From Wohlfahrtiimonas sp. G9077 (GTDB lineage Bacteria; Pseudomonadota; Gammaproteobacteria; Cardiobacteriales; Wohlfahrtiimonadaceae): a DNA stretch of 64,000 nt. Shown piece by piece: positions 27,545 through 35,702 of this stretch; position 1 is the first letter of the stretch; every line of letters begins with the position of its first letter. The notes beneath the pieces are model-generated. The model saw nothing but the letters and a program-made list of their open reading frames with translations, was not told where the DNA came from and searched no databases. The stretch is from the NCBI RefSeq assembly GCF_002252155.1, contig NZ_NEFD01000001.1, positions 186,001 to 250,000 on the forward strand. The letters run 5' to 3'. The position numbers were made by a program, and so were the translations under genes.

Positions 27545-29080
27545 ATGAAAAAAACAATTTTAGCTGTCGCTTTACCTTTGATCATTTATGGTTGCTCTGA
27601 TGAGTCTAGCAATCTTTCAAATACCGATAAATTCAAAACTTTTGAACAAAACTACCTTGCTGCAACACAAACTGTGATTAACAAATCCACAGAGTTCAGC
27701 ACAGGCACCGTGGCGTATGAAGCAAACTTTAGCAACAATAATGATCAAGTTTCCTTACAAGATCAATTTGTGTATACAGACAATCAAAATGGCGCATCCA
27801 TTGAATACAACATTGCCTCAAAAGCCAATGTGGATTTAGCAAAATACAATCCTGACAATGGCCGCGCGTTGATTAAAGGGCAGGCCAATGGCGGCGTGTT
27901 GATCGATGTACAAGCGGCAGGTGAAACGGTTAAATTAGACAATTTATTTGCCAATGCAGATTATGAAGGCACATTAGACGAGAAGGCCAAAACCTTTTCT
28001 TACAATGTCAAAATGGCTAAAAACACGGTACCTGTATTATTGAGTGATGTGGCCATTGCTGAATTGACACTCAATGATTTTACCAATGACATCGTATTGA
28101 ACTTCAACAAAGATTACAGTGATTTAACTGCATTGAAATCTGGCTCTGAAGGCAAAAGCATTCAAATTAAACCAACCGGCGAATTGGCCAAAGAAGTGGA
28201 TGCGAACATTGATTTAATCAAATTAGTGTCAAGCACAAACTATCAAGCCAGCCCATTAAAATATGAAACCATCGCATCTTTAGGCAATTTATCAATTGCG
28301 GCAAAAGAGCAAAACAATGGGGAATCTTTTAAAATTGATTTGGCTAAAATTGAAGCGAAAAGTGGCATTTATGAAGAGAAAGGTTTACTCTCAGGTGATG
28401 TGGTTTACTATGTAGGTAACATCGCAGTCACAAAAGATCAATCTCCAAAGCTTGATTTTGGCACCATCTCTTTTGATACTAACGTCAAAGGCATCAAAAA
28501 CATCAAAAATTGGAAGGCTTTAATTGAACAAGCAAACGCATTATCTTCACAAGATCCATCTGACATGAATGAAGCAGAAGCGCAAGAATTTTTGAAAACG
28601 ATCGCCTCTTTGTTCACTAAAGATACCCGTTTGAACATGAGCTTTGAAAACAAATTAACCATTGGCGATGAACTCAAAGCGAGCATTGCATTCCAACCTT
28701 CTGAAAAATTGGTGGCATTGTTACAAGAAGGCCCTGATGCTATGGAAGCTGCATTTGAAAACCAAACGCCAGCGGATTTAATTGATGCATTCATCAATGA
28801 ATTCTCTTTCAAAGGTAAAGTAACAGAAGATTACATCATTGCACAATATGAAAAATTCTTAACTTTAAACAACCAAGAGACATCTTCAGCGAAAAAAGAT
28901 GTGCAAGGTGCCATTCAAATGGTGATGATGGTAGTGGGCATGCAATCTGCACAATTGGGTGCATCGCCACTTGAATACAAAGAAAGAACCTTGTTTATGG
29001 ACATCGAGTTCAAACAAGGCACTTGGAACATCAATGGTCAAAAATTAACCACAGCAGAAATTTTTGCAGCCTTTCAATAA
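27545..29080 (+). CDS. large lipoprotein, possibly DUF945/YdgA-like
   Basis: A 511-aa protein with a short lipoprotein signal (hydrophobic residues 4-16, lipobox I-I-Y-G-C, Cys17; Ser at +2 suggests the outer membrane). The mature chain is beta-rich with many Asn, Lys and Ser residues. It contains repeated patterns such as L-N-L/M-S-F-E-N-K-L-T and A-x-F-x-N-Q-T-P-A-D-L-I, reminiscent of the DUF945 (YdgA/YihF) family, but the resemblance is by eye only. It is bounded by a candidate start region after dusA and a strong terminator, so it is likely monocistronic. No function can be assigned. Confidence 0.7.
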   Translation: MKKTILAVALPLIIYGCSDESSNLSNTDKFKTFEQNYLAATQTVINKSTEFSTGTVAYEANFSNNNDQVSLQDQFVYTDNQNGASIEYNIASKANVDLAKYNPDNGRALIKGQANGGVLIDVQAAGETVKLDNLFANADYEGTLDEKAKTFSYNVKMAKNTVPVLLSDVAIAELTLNDFTNDIVLNFNKDYSDLTALKSGSEGKSIQIKPTGELAKEVDANIDLIKLVSSTNYQASPLKYETIASLGNLSIAAKEQNNGESFKIDLAKIEAKSGIYEEKGLLSGDVVYYVGNIAVTKDQSPKLDFGTISFDTNVKGIKNIKNWKALIEQANALSSQDPSDMNEAEAQEFLKTIASLFTKDTRLNMSFENKLTIGDELKASIAFQPSEKLVALLQEGPDAMEAAFENQTPADLIDAFINEFSFKGKVTEDYIIAQYEKFLTLNNQETSSAKKDVQGAIQMVMMVVGMQSAQLGASPLEYKERTLFMDIEFKQGTWNINGQKLTTAEIFAAFQ

Positions 29081-29107
29081 ATCTGAATTGACGCAAAAAA
29101 ATTAAGC

Positions 29108-29134
29108 AAAAGCCCTCGATTGAGGGCTTTTTTT
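29108..29134 (+). terminator. terminator after the large lipoprotein gene
   Basis: AAAGCCCTC pairs with GAGGGCTTT around a 4-base loop, followed by a T-run. Confidence 0.85.
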
Positions 29135-29188
29135 CTGCTAACTTCACAGATTCGTTCTATAATATTGTTTTTGAGAAGGAGTAAAGCA

Positions 29189-29635
29189 ATGAGCTTAAAA
29201 GCTAGAATCATGGAAGACATCAAAACCGCAATGCGTGAGAAAAACAAAGAAAAACTCGCAACTTTGCGTTTGATCAGTGCAGAAATCAAACAAGTTGAAG
29301 TGGATCAACGCATTGAGATGGATGATGCCGCAGTCACAGCAGTGTTGGTGCGCATGGTCAAGCAACGTAAAGAGTCCATTGATCAATTCCAAAAAGCGGC
29401 ACGTTTAGATTTAGTTGCACAAGAAGAATCTGAATTGTCCATCATCATGCCATATTTACCAGAGCAAATGAGCCAAGAAGATGTAGAAGCAGCCATCAGC
29501 GAAGCGATTAAAGCCACAGGTGCTTTGACCATGAAAGACATGGGTAAAGTCATGGGCGTATTAAAGCCACAATTAGAAGGCAAAGCGGACATGGGCGTTG
29601 TGAGTAAATTGTTAAAAGCAGCCTTGAATTCATAA
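29189..29635 (+). CDS. yqeY: GatB/YqeY-domain protein
   Basis: The start is ATG 29189, chosen for the AAGGAG seven bases upstream; an in-frame ATG at 29120 lies within the preceding terminator and is unlikely. The product is 148 aa, the normal YqeY length, beginning M-S-L-K-A-R-I-M-E-D-I-K-T-A-M. It has the family K-L-A-T-L-R-L-I-S-A-E-I-K, A-V-L-V-R-M-V-K-Q-R-K-E-S and C-terminal M-G-K-V-M-G-V-L-K-P-Q-L motifs. YqeY resembles the tRNA-binding tail of GatB and its role is uncertain. It commonly sits with rpsU, dnaG and rpoD. Here it abuts dnaG (TAA then ATG with no gap), indicating translational coupling. Confidence 0.93.
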   Translation: MSLKARIMEDIKTAMREKNKEKLATLRLISAEIKQVEVDQRIEMDDAAVTAVLVRMVKQRKESIDQFQKAARLDLVAQEESELSIIMPYLPEQMSQEDVEAAISEAIKATGALTMKDMGKVMGVLKPQLEGKADMGVVSKLLKAALNS

Positions 29636-31369
29636 ATGAGTAAAGGCTACATTCCCAATCAATTTGTTGATGAAGTCATCGGGCGCGTTGATATTGTTGA
29701 GATCATCAATCAACGCGTACCCCTAAAAAAGATGGGCAATAGCTTTAAAGCGTGTTGTCCATTTCATCAAGAAAAATCACCATCGTTTATGGTCAATCAA
29801 AGTAAACAGTTGTATCACTGTTTTGGTTGTGGTGCGAAGGGCAATGTGGTCACTTTTTTAATGGAGTACGAGAAACTAGAGTTCATCGAATCCATTGAAT
29901 ACTTAGCCCATCATGAAGGAATGGTGGTGCCATATGAACGACGATCAAATGTATCGCCGGAAGCAGAAAAACGGACACAAACCACATTAACAGCATTGGA
30001 AGAAGCCAATCAATTTTTCCAACGTGAATTGGCTAAACCCAATCATCAACATGCACGCGATTATTTAGCCAACCGCGATTTAAACAGCGAAGACATTGCA
30101 CGCTTTAACATCGGCTTTGCGCCAGACAGCTGGAATGCATTGTTGATGACTTTAAAATCAAAAGGCGCCAGCGAAAAAACATTGGAAGAGGCAGGGCTCA
30201 TCATTCCTGCACAAAACAAAGTCAATCACTTTTATGATCGCTTTCGTGATCGCGTGATGTTTCCGATCCGTAATCGCAAAGGGCAAACCATTGCTTTTGG
30301 TGGCCGGATCATTGGGGCTGGCGAACCGAAATATTTAAACTCACCAGAAACATCTGTTTTCCATAAAGGCAAAGAACTTTATGGACTGTATGAATTGCGC
30401 CGTGATGTGCGCAATTATCATGAGATCCTTGTGGTGGAAGGCTATATGGATGTGGTGATGATGTCGCATTTTGGCATTCAAAATGTGGTGGCAACACTTG
30501 GGACAGCAATGTCAAACACACAAGTAGCCAATTTATTTCGTTATACGCATTCCATTGTTTTTTGTTTTGATGGCGATGAGGCAGGGCAGAAGGCTGCCTA
30601 TAAAGCCATGGAAAATGCATTGCCTGTGATGCAAGTGGATAAAGAGATTAAATTTCTCTTTTTACCTGATCGCCATGATCCGGACAGCTACTTAAAAGCC
30701 CATGGACAAGCGGCATTTTTAACATTGGTGAATGAAGCATTGTCATTGAGTGAATATCTCTTTCACTATTTTGAACAGCGTTATTCATTAGAGAGCATCG
30801 AAGGGCGCTCGCAACTGTTAACGGATATGGGCACTTTGATCAACTCAATGCCAGACATTCCGCTTCGGGATTTATTGCGCATCGAGCTTGGTAAAAAAGC
30901 CAATGTTTCTGCCAGTATTTTAGATAAACATGTCAGCTCTGGCGTTGTGGCAAAACCCATGCGCAAAATGGTGCAACCTCAAGGTCAGAATTTGGTGGAG
31001 CGCGGCATTATTTTGCTCTTAAATAATCTAAATTTGGCTAAAACGATTCATAATTATGAATTTTTGCTCGATAGTGAAGAAAAAGGTGCTAATATTCTTT
31101 ATCTGATCGTCACAACCATTGTGGATCATCCTGAGATCAAAACAGCAGCGCAATTGCTTGGCCGTTTTCAAAATGAACCTTGGATTCAATATGTTGAATC
31201 ATTAAGTGTACTGGATCACATGCTAGATCCAAAATTGCATCAATCAGAATATATGGATGCCATGCGCCGTTTGGCCAAACGCGCTGATCCACGTAAACAG
31301 GTTTTGGCCAAATTTGCTCAAGGCTTGCCATTGAGTGCTGAAGAACTCAAGTTATTGAAACTTAATTAA
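29636..31369 (+). CDS. dnaG: DNA primase
   Basis: DnaG synthesises RNA primers at the replication fork. The 577-aa protein has the N-terminal zinc-ribbon (C41-P-F-H44 ... C62-F-G-C65). The RNA polymerase core includes R-D-R-V-M-F-P-I near residue 205 and F-G-G-R-I near 222. The TOPRIM motifs are V-V-E-G-Y-M-D near 266 and C-F-D-G-D-E-A-G near 310. A C-terminal helicase-binding domain follows from about 430. There is no separate strong ribosome site before ATG 29636, consistent with coupling to yqeY. The stop overlaps the next ATG. Confidence 0.97.
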   Translation: MSKGYIPNQFVDEVIGRVDIVEIINQRVPLKKMGNSFKACCPFHQEKSPSFMVNQSKQLYHCFGCGAKGNVVTFLMEYEKLEFIESIEYLAHHEGMVVPYERRSNVSPEAEKRTQTTLTALEEANQFFQRELAKPNHQHARDYLANRDLNSEDIARFNIGFAPDSWNALLMTLKSKGASEKTLEEAGLIIPAQNKVNHFYDRFRDRVMFPIRNRKGQTIAFGGRIIGAGEPKYLNSPETSVFHKGKELYGLYELRRDVRNYHEILVVEGYMDVVMMSHFGIQNVVATLGTAMSNTQVANLFRYTHSIVFCFDGDEAGQKAAYKAMENALPVMQVDKEIKFLFLPDRHDPDSYLKAHGQAAFLTLVNEALSLSEYLFHYFEQRYSLESIEGRSQLLTDMGTLINSMPDIPLRDLLRIELGKKANVSASILDKHVSSGVVAKPMRKMVQPQGQNLVERGIILLLNNLNLAKTIHNYEFLLDSEEKGANILYLIVTTIVDHPEIKTAAQLLGRFQNEPWIQYVESLSVLDHMLDPKLHQSEYMDAMRRLAKRADPRKQVLAKFAQGLPLSAEELKLLKLN

Positions 31370-32037
31370 TGTTTAATCTGTTCAGTCAATTCAATCTAAG
31401 TGCCATCGGCATTGCAGCTTTATGTACTGTAATGATTGTGGTGGCTTTGATGCCGAAAAAAAATCAACAAAAAAAATCACAGCGCATCGAACCCACTGTG
31501 GCCACGCAAATGCCACAAAAGAAGCCAAAATCCAAATCAGAAAGAACGGCGCGTGAATATCCAACTTTTAAAGATCAACAGCAAGTTTTTACTGAAAAGT
31601 CTAAACGGGAAGCTGCCGTACAAGCTGCAACTTTTGAAAAACATAGTTTGATGAACGTTGGCGAGACCATTGCATTTGAGCGCGTACAAAATATTTTGCG
31701 CTACAATAAAATCCCATTGCATGTTTATCCGCAAGTGCCATTGATGGCATTCATTGAAGAAACCACAGATGCGGATTATGTCTTACAATTGCAAAAAGGT
31801 TTGCGTCCGGATTTTGTCCTGACTGATTTACAATACAATGTTGTGGCTGTCATCGAAATCAATGGCAATGGACATCATGATAAATTTGATGAGACCAAAA
31901 CCATGATCTTAAATTCAGTGGGCATTGAAGTCATCAATGTGGATACAAATGGTTGGAATCGATCTGGATCTGTCACATATCAAAATCATGTGATCGCAAA
32001 AATTGATGCTGCAATGGAAATGTATTTATCCCAATAA
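31369..32037 (+). CDS. membrane-anchored DUF2726 protein, restriction-nuclease-like
   Basis: A 222-aa protein with one N-terminal membrane helix (about residues 9-28) and a basic, Lys/Gln-rich linker (about 30-85). The C-terminal domain (about 90-215) matches the DUF2726 pattern: F-E-R-V-Q-N-I-L, H-V-Y-P-Q-V-P-L, a D-F-V-L core and V-A-V-I-E-I-N-G-x-G-H. DUF2726 is related to the PD-(D/E)XK nuclease fold, with Asp and Glu in D-F-V...I-E-I-N as the likely metal ligands; activity is not established. Its ATG overlaps the dnaG stop (TAATG), an intriguing coupling to the primase gene. Confidence 0.8.
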   Translation: MFNLFSQFNLSAIGIAALCTVMIVVALMPKKNQQKKSQRIEPTVATQMPQKKPKSKSERTAREYPTFKDQQQVFTEKSKREAAVQAATFEKHSLMNVGETIAFERVQNILRYNKIPLHVYPQVPLMAFIEETTDADYVLQLQKGLRPDFVLTDLQYNVVAVIEINGNGHHDKFDETKTMILNSVGIEVINVDTNGWNRSGSVTYQNHVIAKIDAAMEMYLSQ

Positions 32038-32562
32038 GCATATAGTCATGAATTAACCCCATGGTTTCAATATAGATATAATTTCCACTTCTATATATTA
32101 TGTTAAATTATATTAATACAATGGAAATACACTTTCACTATGATCATTTGACATTGTTCTCTATTGGATGAAGGTTCTTTATTGGATTAACATCATCGCA
32201 TTTTAAACCTGGGCGTTGTCGTTATTGATATTTAATACTGAATGAGTAAACCTCTTAAGTTTGTTTGCTTTTTACCTCATAAGAGCTTATTGACTCAAGA
32301 ACCAAACCATAATTCTTCGTTTTGTCATTAGACATACAATGATTGATGGGATTTTTTTAGAAATGATCCATAAAAATATACGTGCTCAGTTTTTCTAGAA
32401 GCGACCTAATAGACACATTGGAGAATTCTACGCGCGTACGATGACATTTTTCAGGTGTATTATTCTGCCCTATCACCATATATTTTAGTTATTTTTGTGT
32501 TGAATTTGATTGTGAATTGTATGTTGGTGTTGTTGAGGATGTATTTTAATGCTAAAATATTT
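32038..32562. other. long AT-rich noncoding stretch, first part
   Basis: I find no supportable gene, RNA or terminator here. It is markedly more AT-rich than the flanking genes, with stop codons in all frames and no gene remnant I can recognise. A TTGACA at 32148 has no matching -10. Confidence 0.5.
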
Positions 32563-32575
32563 TGACCGACGGTCA
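32563..32575. promoter_or_regulatory. TetR-type palindromic box, copy 3
   Basis: TGACCGACGGTCA with flanks AAAATATT on the left and GTTGGT on the right. Inverted, it matches copy 1 at 2546-2558 over about 27 bases with one mismatch. No gene follows within 400 bases. Confidence 0.6.
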
Positions 32576-32762
32576 GTTGGTATACCAAGAACTCTTTGCA
32601 AAATAGATGGGCTGCAATTGAAATGGATGGCTAATAAAGATTGAAAATCGCATTGGCGTCAATTCTGGTTAAAAATGAATGGCGCTCATCATAACACATT
32701 CTGATTAAATGCCATCTAATTTTATATTTTGTGTGAATAGATTCATAACACTTTTAGTCACT

Positions 32763-32822
32763 TATAATGCAGTCCTTCGAACCAAATTAAAAGAATTTAT
32801 GGGCAATTTTATTGCCCTCTTC
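32763..32822 (+). other. noncoding stretch with an isolated -10 and hairpin
   Basis: TATAAT (32763-32768) is followed about 35 bases later by GGGCAAT pairing with ATTGCCC (32801-32818 region). No T-run follows and the -35 is poor, so a small RNA here is only a weak possibility. The rest of 32576-32927 shows nothing I can support. Confidence 0.25.
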
Positions 32823-32927
32823 ACTTGCATTTAAATACTGATTTTGACATCGGGTGTTTAATAATTTATTTGATATTTTGTAGTTTTTTATTGTTCGCGT
32901 TTTTCTGATATTTTTTATTAATCTATA

Positions 32928-32956
32928 TTGACCGACGGTCAGTCATTTAGTATAGA
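32928..32956 (+). promoter_or_regulatory. promoter-like element overlapping TetR-type box (copy 4)
   Basis: TTGACC (32928-32933) and TATAGA (32951-32956) are 17 bases apart. The palindrome TGACCGACGGTCA (32929-32941) covers the -35 and part of the spacer. Transcription from it would run into the 3' end of ilvD in antisense. The same TATATTGACC left flank appears, inverted, at the tetR promoter. Confidence 0.5.
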
Positions 32957-32958
32957 TT

Positions 32959-32982
32959 AAAAAGCCCACTTTCATGGGCTTA
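32959..32982 (-). terminator. terminator after ilvD
   Basis: On the minus strand, AAGCCCA pairs with TGGGCTT around a short loop, followed by TTTTTAAT, just after the ilvD stop. Confidence 0.75.
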
Positions 32983-32987
32983 AAAAT

Positions 32988-34838
32988 TTATTTTAATTTT
33001 GCCAAACGGCTCACATCCCTAACAGCGCCAAACGCTGCAGATGTTGCCAATGCACCATACACTTGTAACGCTGGGGAAACTTTACGTGTACGCACTTCTT
33101 TCGGAACAAATCCCATTTGGGCTTGTGCTGCCAATCGTGCTTCAATCTCTTCTGGCGCAACATTTAAATGAATTTTACGCTCAGGAATGTCAATGATGAT
33201 TTCATCTCCTGTTTCCACAATCGCAATGATGCCACCATCAGCCGCTTCGGGTGATGCATGACCAATGGATAAACCAGAGGTTCCGCCGGAGAATCGACCA
33301 TCGGTTAACAAGGCACATGCCTTCCCTAACCCTTTGGATTTTAAGTAAGATGTTGGGTACAACATCTCTTGCATGCCAGGACCACCTTTTGGACCTTCAT
33401 AGCGAATGATCACAACTTCGCCTGCTTTGACCTCATCATTCAAAATGCCTTTAACCGCAGAATCTTGGCTTTCATACACTCGTGCACGGCCAGTGAATTT
33501 TAAAATGGACTCATCAACGCCCGCTGTTTTTACAATACAGCCATCTTTTGCTAAGTTGCCATACAATACGGCAATGCCACCATCTTGGCTGTAAGCATGT
33601 TCACCACTTCTGATGCAGCCATTTTCACGGTCTGTATCCAATGATTCAAAATAACGATCTTGGCTGAATGCTTCTGTTGTACGCACGCCACCGGGAGCTG
33701 ATTGATAAAAATGTTGAACATTTTCATCCATTTGTGTCATCACATCCCAACGATCAATGGCATCTTTTAATGTCGGTGCATGCACGGTTGGGCAATCGGT
33801 GTGCAATAAATTCATGCGCGCCAGCTCACCTAAAATACCGATGATCCCACCTGCACGGTGCACATCTTCCATGTGATATCGACTGGTGGAAGGTGAAACT
33901 TTAGATAAATGTGGCACTTTGCGGGACAAACGATCAATGTCTTGCATGGTAAAATCAACGCCCGCTTCATGCGCTGCCGCCAATAGATGCAATACTGTGT
34001 TGCTCGATCCGCCCATGGCAATGTCAAGCATCATGGCATTTTCAAAAGCTTTGAAAGATGCAATCGAACGCGGCAACACTTGCTTATTGTCATTATCATA
34101 ATAATCACGTGTATTTTTCACGATGAGACGCGCTGCTTCTAAAAAGAGTTCTTGGCGATTTTTATGGGTGGCAACCAACGAACCATTGCCTGGCAATGAT
34201 AAACCTAAAGCTTCTGTCAAGCAGTTCATAGAGTTTGCAGTAAACATCCCTGAACATGAACCACATGTTGGACATGCATTTTCCTCAATCGCTTGGACTT
34301 TGTCATCCGCTTCACGATCATCGGCTGCCATGACCATGGCATCCACCAAATCAAGGCGCAACTTTTCATTGTTCCAAGTGAGTTTACCCGACTCCATTGG
34401 GCCACCGGATACAAAAATGGTTGGAATGTTCAAACGCATCGATGCCATCAACATCCCCGGCGTGATTTTATCGCAGTTTGAAATACAGATCATGGCATCT
34501 ACACAATGAGCATTGACCATATATTCTACAGAGTCTGCGATCAGATCACGACTTGGCAGAGAGTATAACATGCCATCATGCCCCATTGCAATGCCATCAT
34601 CCACGGCAATGGTGTTAAATTCTTTGGCAACGCCACCGGCTTTTTCAATTTCACGCGCCACCATTTGACCTAAATCTTTCAGATGCACGTGCCCTGGCAC
34701 AAATTGTGTGAAAGAGTTAACAACGGCAATGATCGGTTTTTTAAAATCTTCATTGTTCATTCCTGTGGCACGCCACAACGCACGTGCCCCCGCCATATTA
34801 CGACCTTGGGTCGATGTATGCGAACGATATTTCGGCAT
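32988..34838 (-). CDS. ilvD: dihydroxy-acid dehydratase
   Basis: IlvD dehydrates dihydroxy acids to the keto-acid precursors of Val, Ile and Leu, using an Fe-S cluster. The 616-aa protein matches the enteric enzyme. Cluster cysteines appear as Cys122 ([10 protein letters not shown]) and Cys195 ([11 protein letters not shown]). The metal Asp is in V-D-D-G-I-A-M-G-H, and the C-terminal [15 protein letters not shown] motif is intact. It is monocistronic here, with a long leader and its own terminator, away from ilvE. Keto-acid products would feed the IlvE encoded at 16058. Confidence 0.97.
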   Translation of the reverse strand: MPKYRSHTSTQGRNMAGARALWRATGMNNEDFKKPIIAVVNSFTQFVPGHVHLKDLGQMVAREIEKAGGVAKEFNTIAVDDGIAMGHDGMLYSLPSRDLIADSVEYMVNAHCVDAMICISNCDKITPGMLMASMRLNIPTIFVSGGPMESGKLTWNNEKLRLDLVDAMVMAADDREADDKVQAIEENACPTCGSCSGMFTANSMNCLTEALGLSLPGNGSLVATHKNRQELFLEAARLIVKNTRDYYDNDNKQVLPRSIASFKAFENAMMLDIAMGGSSNTVLHLLAAAHEAGVDFTMQDIDRLSRKVPHLSKVSPSTSRYHMEDVHRAGGIIGILGELARMNLLHTDCPTVHAPTLKDAIDRWDVMTQMDENVQHFYQSAPGGVRTTEAFSQDRYFESLDTDRENGCIRSGEHAYSQDGGIAVLYGNLAKDGCIVKTAGVDESILKFTGRARVYESQDSAVKGILNDEVKAGEVVIIRYEGPKGGPGMQEMLYPTSYLKSKGLGKACALLTDGRFSGGTSGLSIGHASPEAADGGIIAIVETGDEIIIDIPERKIHLNVAPEEIEARLAAQAQMGFVPKEVRTRKVSPALQVYGALATSAAFGAVRDVSRLAKLK

Positions 34839-34879
34839 AGTTTTTCCCTGCTGTTCTAAATTCTATTAAATATTCCCTG

Positions 34880-34909
34880 CTCTAAAAAATTTTAGAGTGA
34901 TTGCCACTC
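34880..34909 (-). promoter_or_regulatory. two overlapping hairpins in the ilvD leader
   Basis: CTCTAAAA (34880-34887) pairs with TTTTAGAG (34890-34897), and GAGTG (34895-34899) pairs with CACTC (34905-34909). The two stems share bases 34895-34897, so they exclude each other, as in attenuators. The leader reading frame I could find (M-E-I-A-Q-K-A-K-W-I-K-T) is not rich in branched-chain residues, so a classical ilv attenuator is not supported. Confidence 0.35.
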
Positions 34910-35023
34910 ACAAATCATTGATCAATTTAGGTTTTGATCCATTTTGCCTTTTGGGCGATCTCCATGATGGTTCTAATTATATAGCACGCTTATCTAGCGA
35001 AAATCAACTCTAAAGCCGTATTC

Positions 35024-35053
35024 TAGGCACTTTGTTGACTTTGTGTAGGCACT
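35024..35053. promoter_or_regulatory. tandem TAGGCACT repeat in the ilvD/yjcH divergent region
   Basis: TAGGCACT occurs at 35024-35031 and 35046-35053, exactly 22 bases (two helical turns) apart. The second copy is followed by AAGTGC, giving a GCACT/AGTGC dyad. It sits between divergent ilvD and yjcH-actP, so a dimeric regulator site is plausible. Otherwise 34913-35340 is AT-rich; it also contains a strong AAGGAGGTG at 35255 that is not at a proper distance from any start. Confidence 0.35.
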
Positions 35054-35354
35054 CAAGTGCAAAAGTCTTTGAAAAATTAGGGAAAATCATCACAATACTG
35101 ATCAAAAACTATACATATTCTACTCATTAACTCATTGTAATTAAATATAACCATCAATATTTTAAAGCTAAGATAATCATCTTCAGATGGATCAATTATT
35201 TAAATGATCACCGTTTTTATTTGCAAAATTTTTAAAAATTCGTATCTTCTCATTAAGGAGGTGTTTTATATATTAAAAAATATGCATCAAACATACATGA
35301 GAAATTTAATTCATTAAAACAATACAACAACAAGTAAAATTTGAGGAGGACCCT

Positions 35355-35702
35355 ATGTCTAATGCTGTAGAACAGGATCGCCAATATGATGTCATTGTGC
35401 ATCGTATCTACAATGATCCGCGATTCAAAGAGATGGTGGCCAAAAAACAGAGATTCAGTCTCTGGCTACTGCTGCTCACATTAGGTTTTTATATTTTGAT
35501 CATCATTGGCGTTGCCTTTGCACCTGATCTCGTTGGATTGCCGATGGCATCTGACATGGTGACCACGTGGGGCATTCCTGCGGGATTCTTTTTGATCATT
35601 TGGACCATTTTAATGACAGGCTATTACGTCTATCGCACCAATACTTATTATGATCCGATGACGGAAAAGTTGTTAAAGGAGATCGCCAATGAAATTAAAT
35701 AA
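35355..35702 (+). CDS. yjcH: DUF485 membrane protein YjcH
   Basis: A 115-aa inner-membrane protein with two helices (about residues 37-57 and 74-95), conserved N-terminal [12 protein letters not shown] motif, and G-I-P-A-G-F in the second helix. It is the usual partner of the acetate permease ActP, encoded directly downstream with a 14-base overlap, and may assist its assembly. The start is ATG 35355 with a strong GGAGGA ribosome site. Confidence 0.92.
   Translation: MSNAVEQDRQYDVIVHRIYNDPRFKEMVAKKQRFSLWLLLLTLGFYILIIIGVAFAPDLVGLPMASDMVTTWGIPAGFFLIIWTILMTGYYVYRTNTYYDPMTEKLLKEIANEIK

Noticed and set aside
29120-29188. Upstream start for yqeY
   Set aside because: It overlaps the preceding terminator; ATG 29189 has AAGGAG and gives the normal family length.
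32774-32792. TTCGAAC resembling a tRNA T-loop
   Set aside because: No acceptor, anticodon or D-arm pairing is found around it.
32763-32822. Small RNA in the long gap before ilvD
   Set aside because: The -35 is poor and the hairpin lacks a T-run; kept only as a low-confidence note.
35041-35062. sigma-54 promoter GGCAC...TGC upstream of yjcH
   Set aside because: The GG to GC spacing is one base short of the required distance.
35282-35317. 11-codon leader peptide before yjcH with AAGGAGGTG upstream
   Set aside because: The ribosome site is about 20 bases from the ATG, too far, and the peptide has no regulatory composition.
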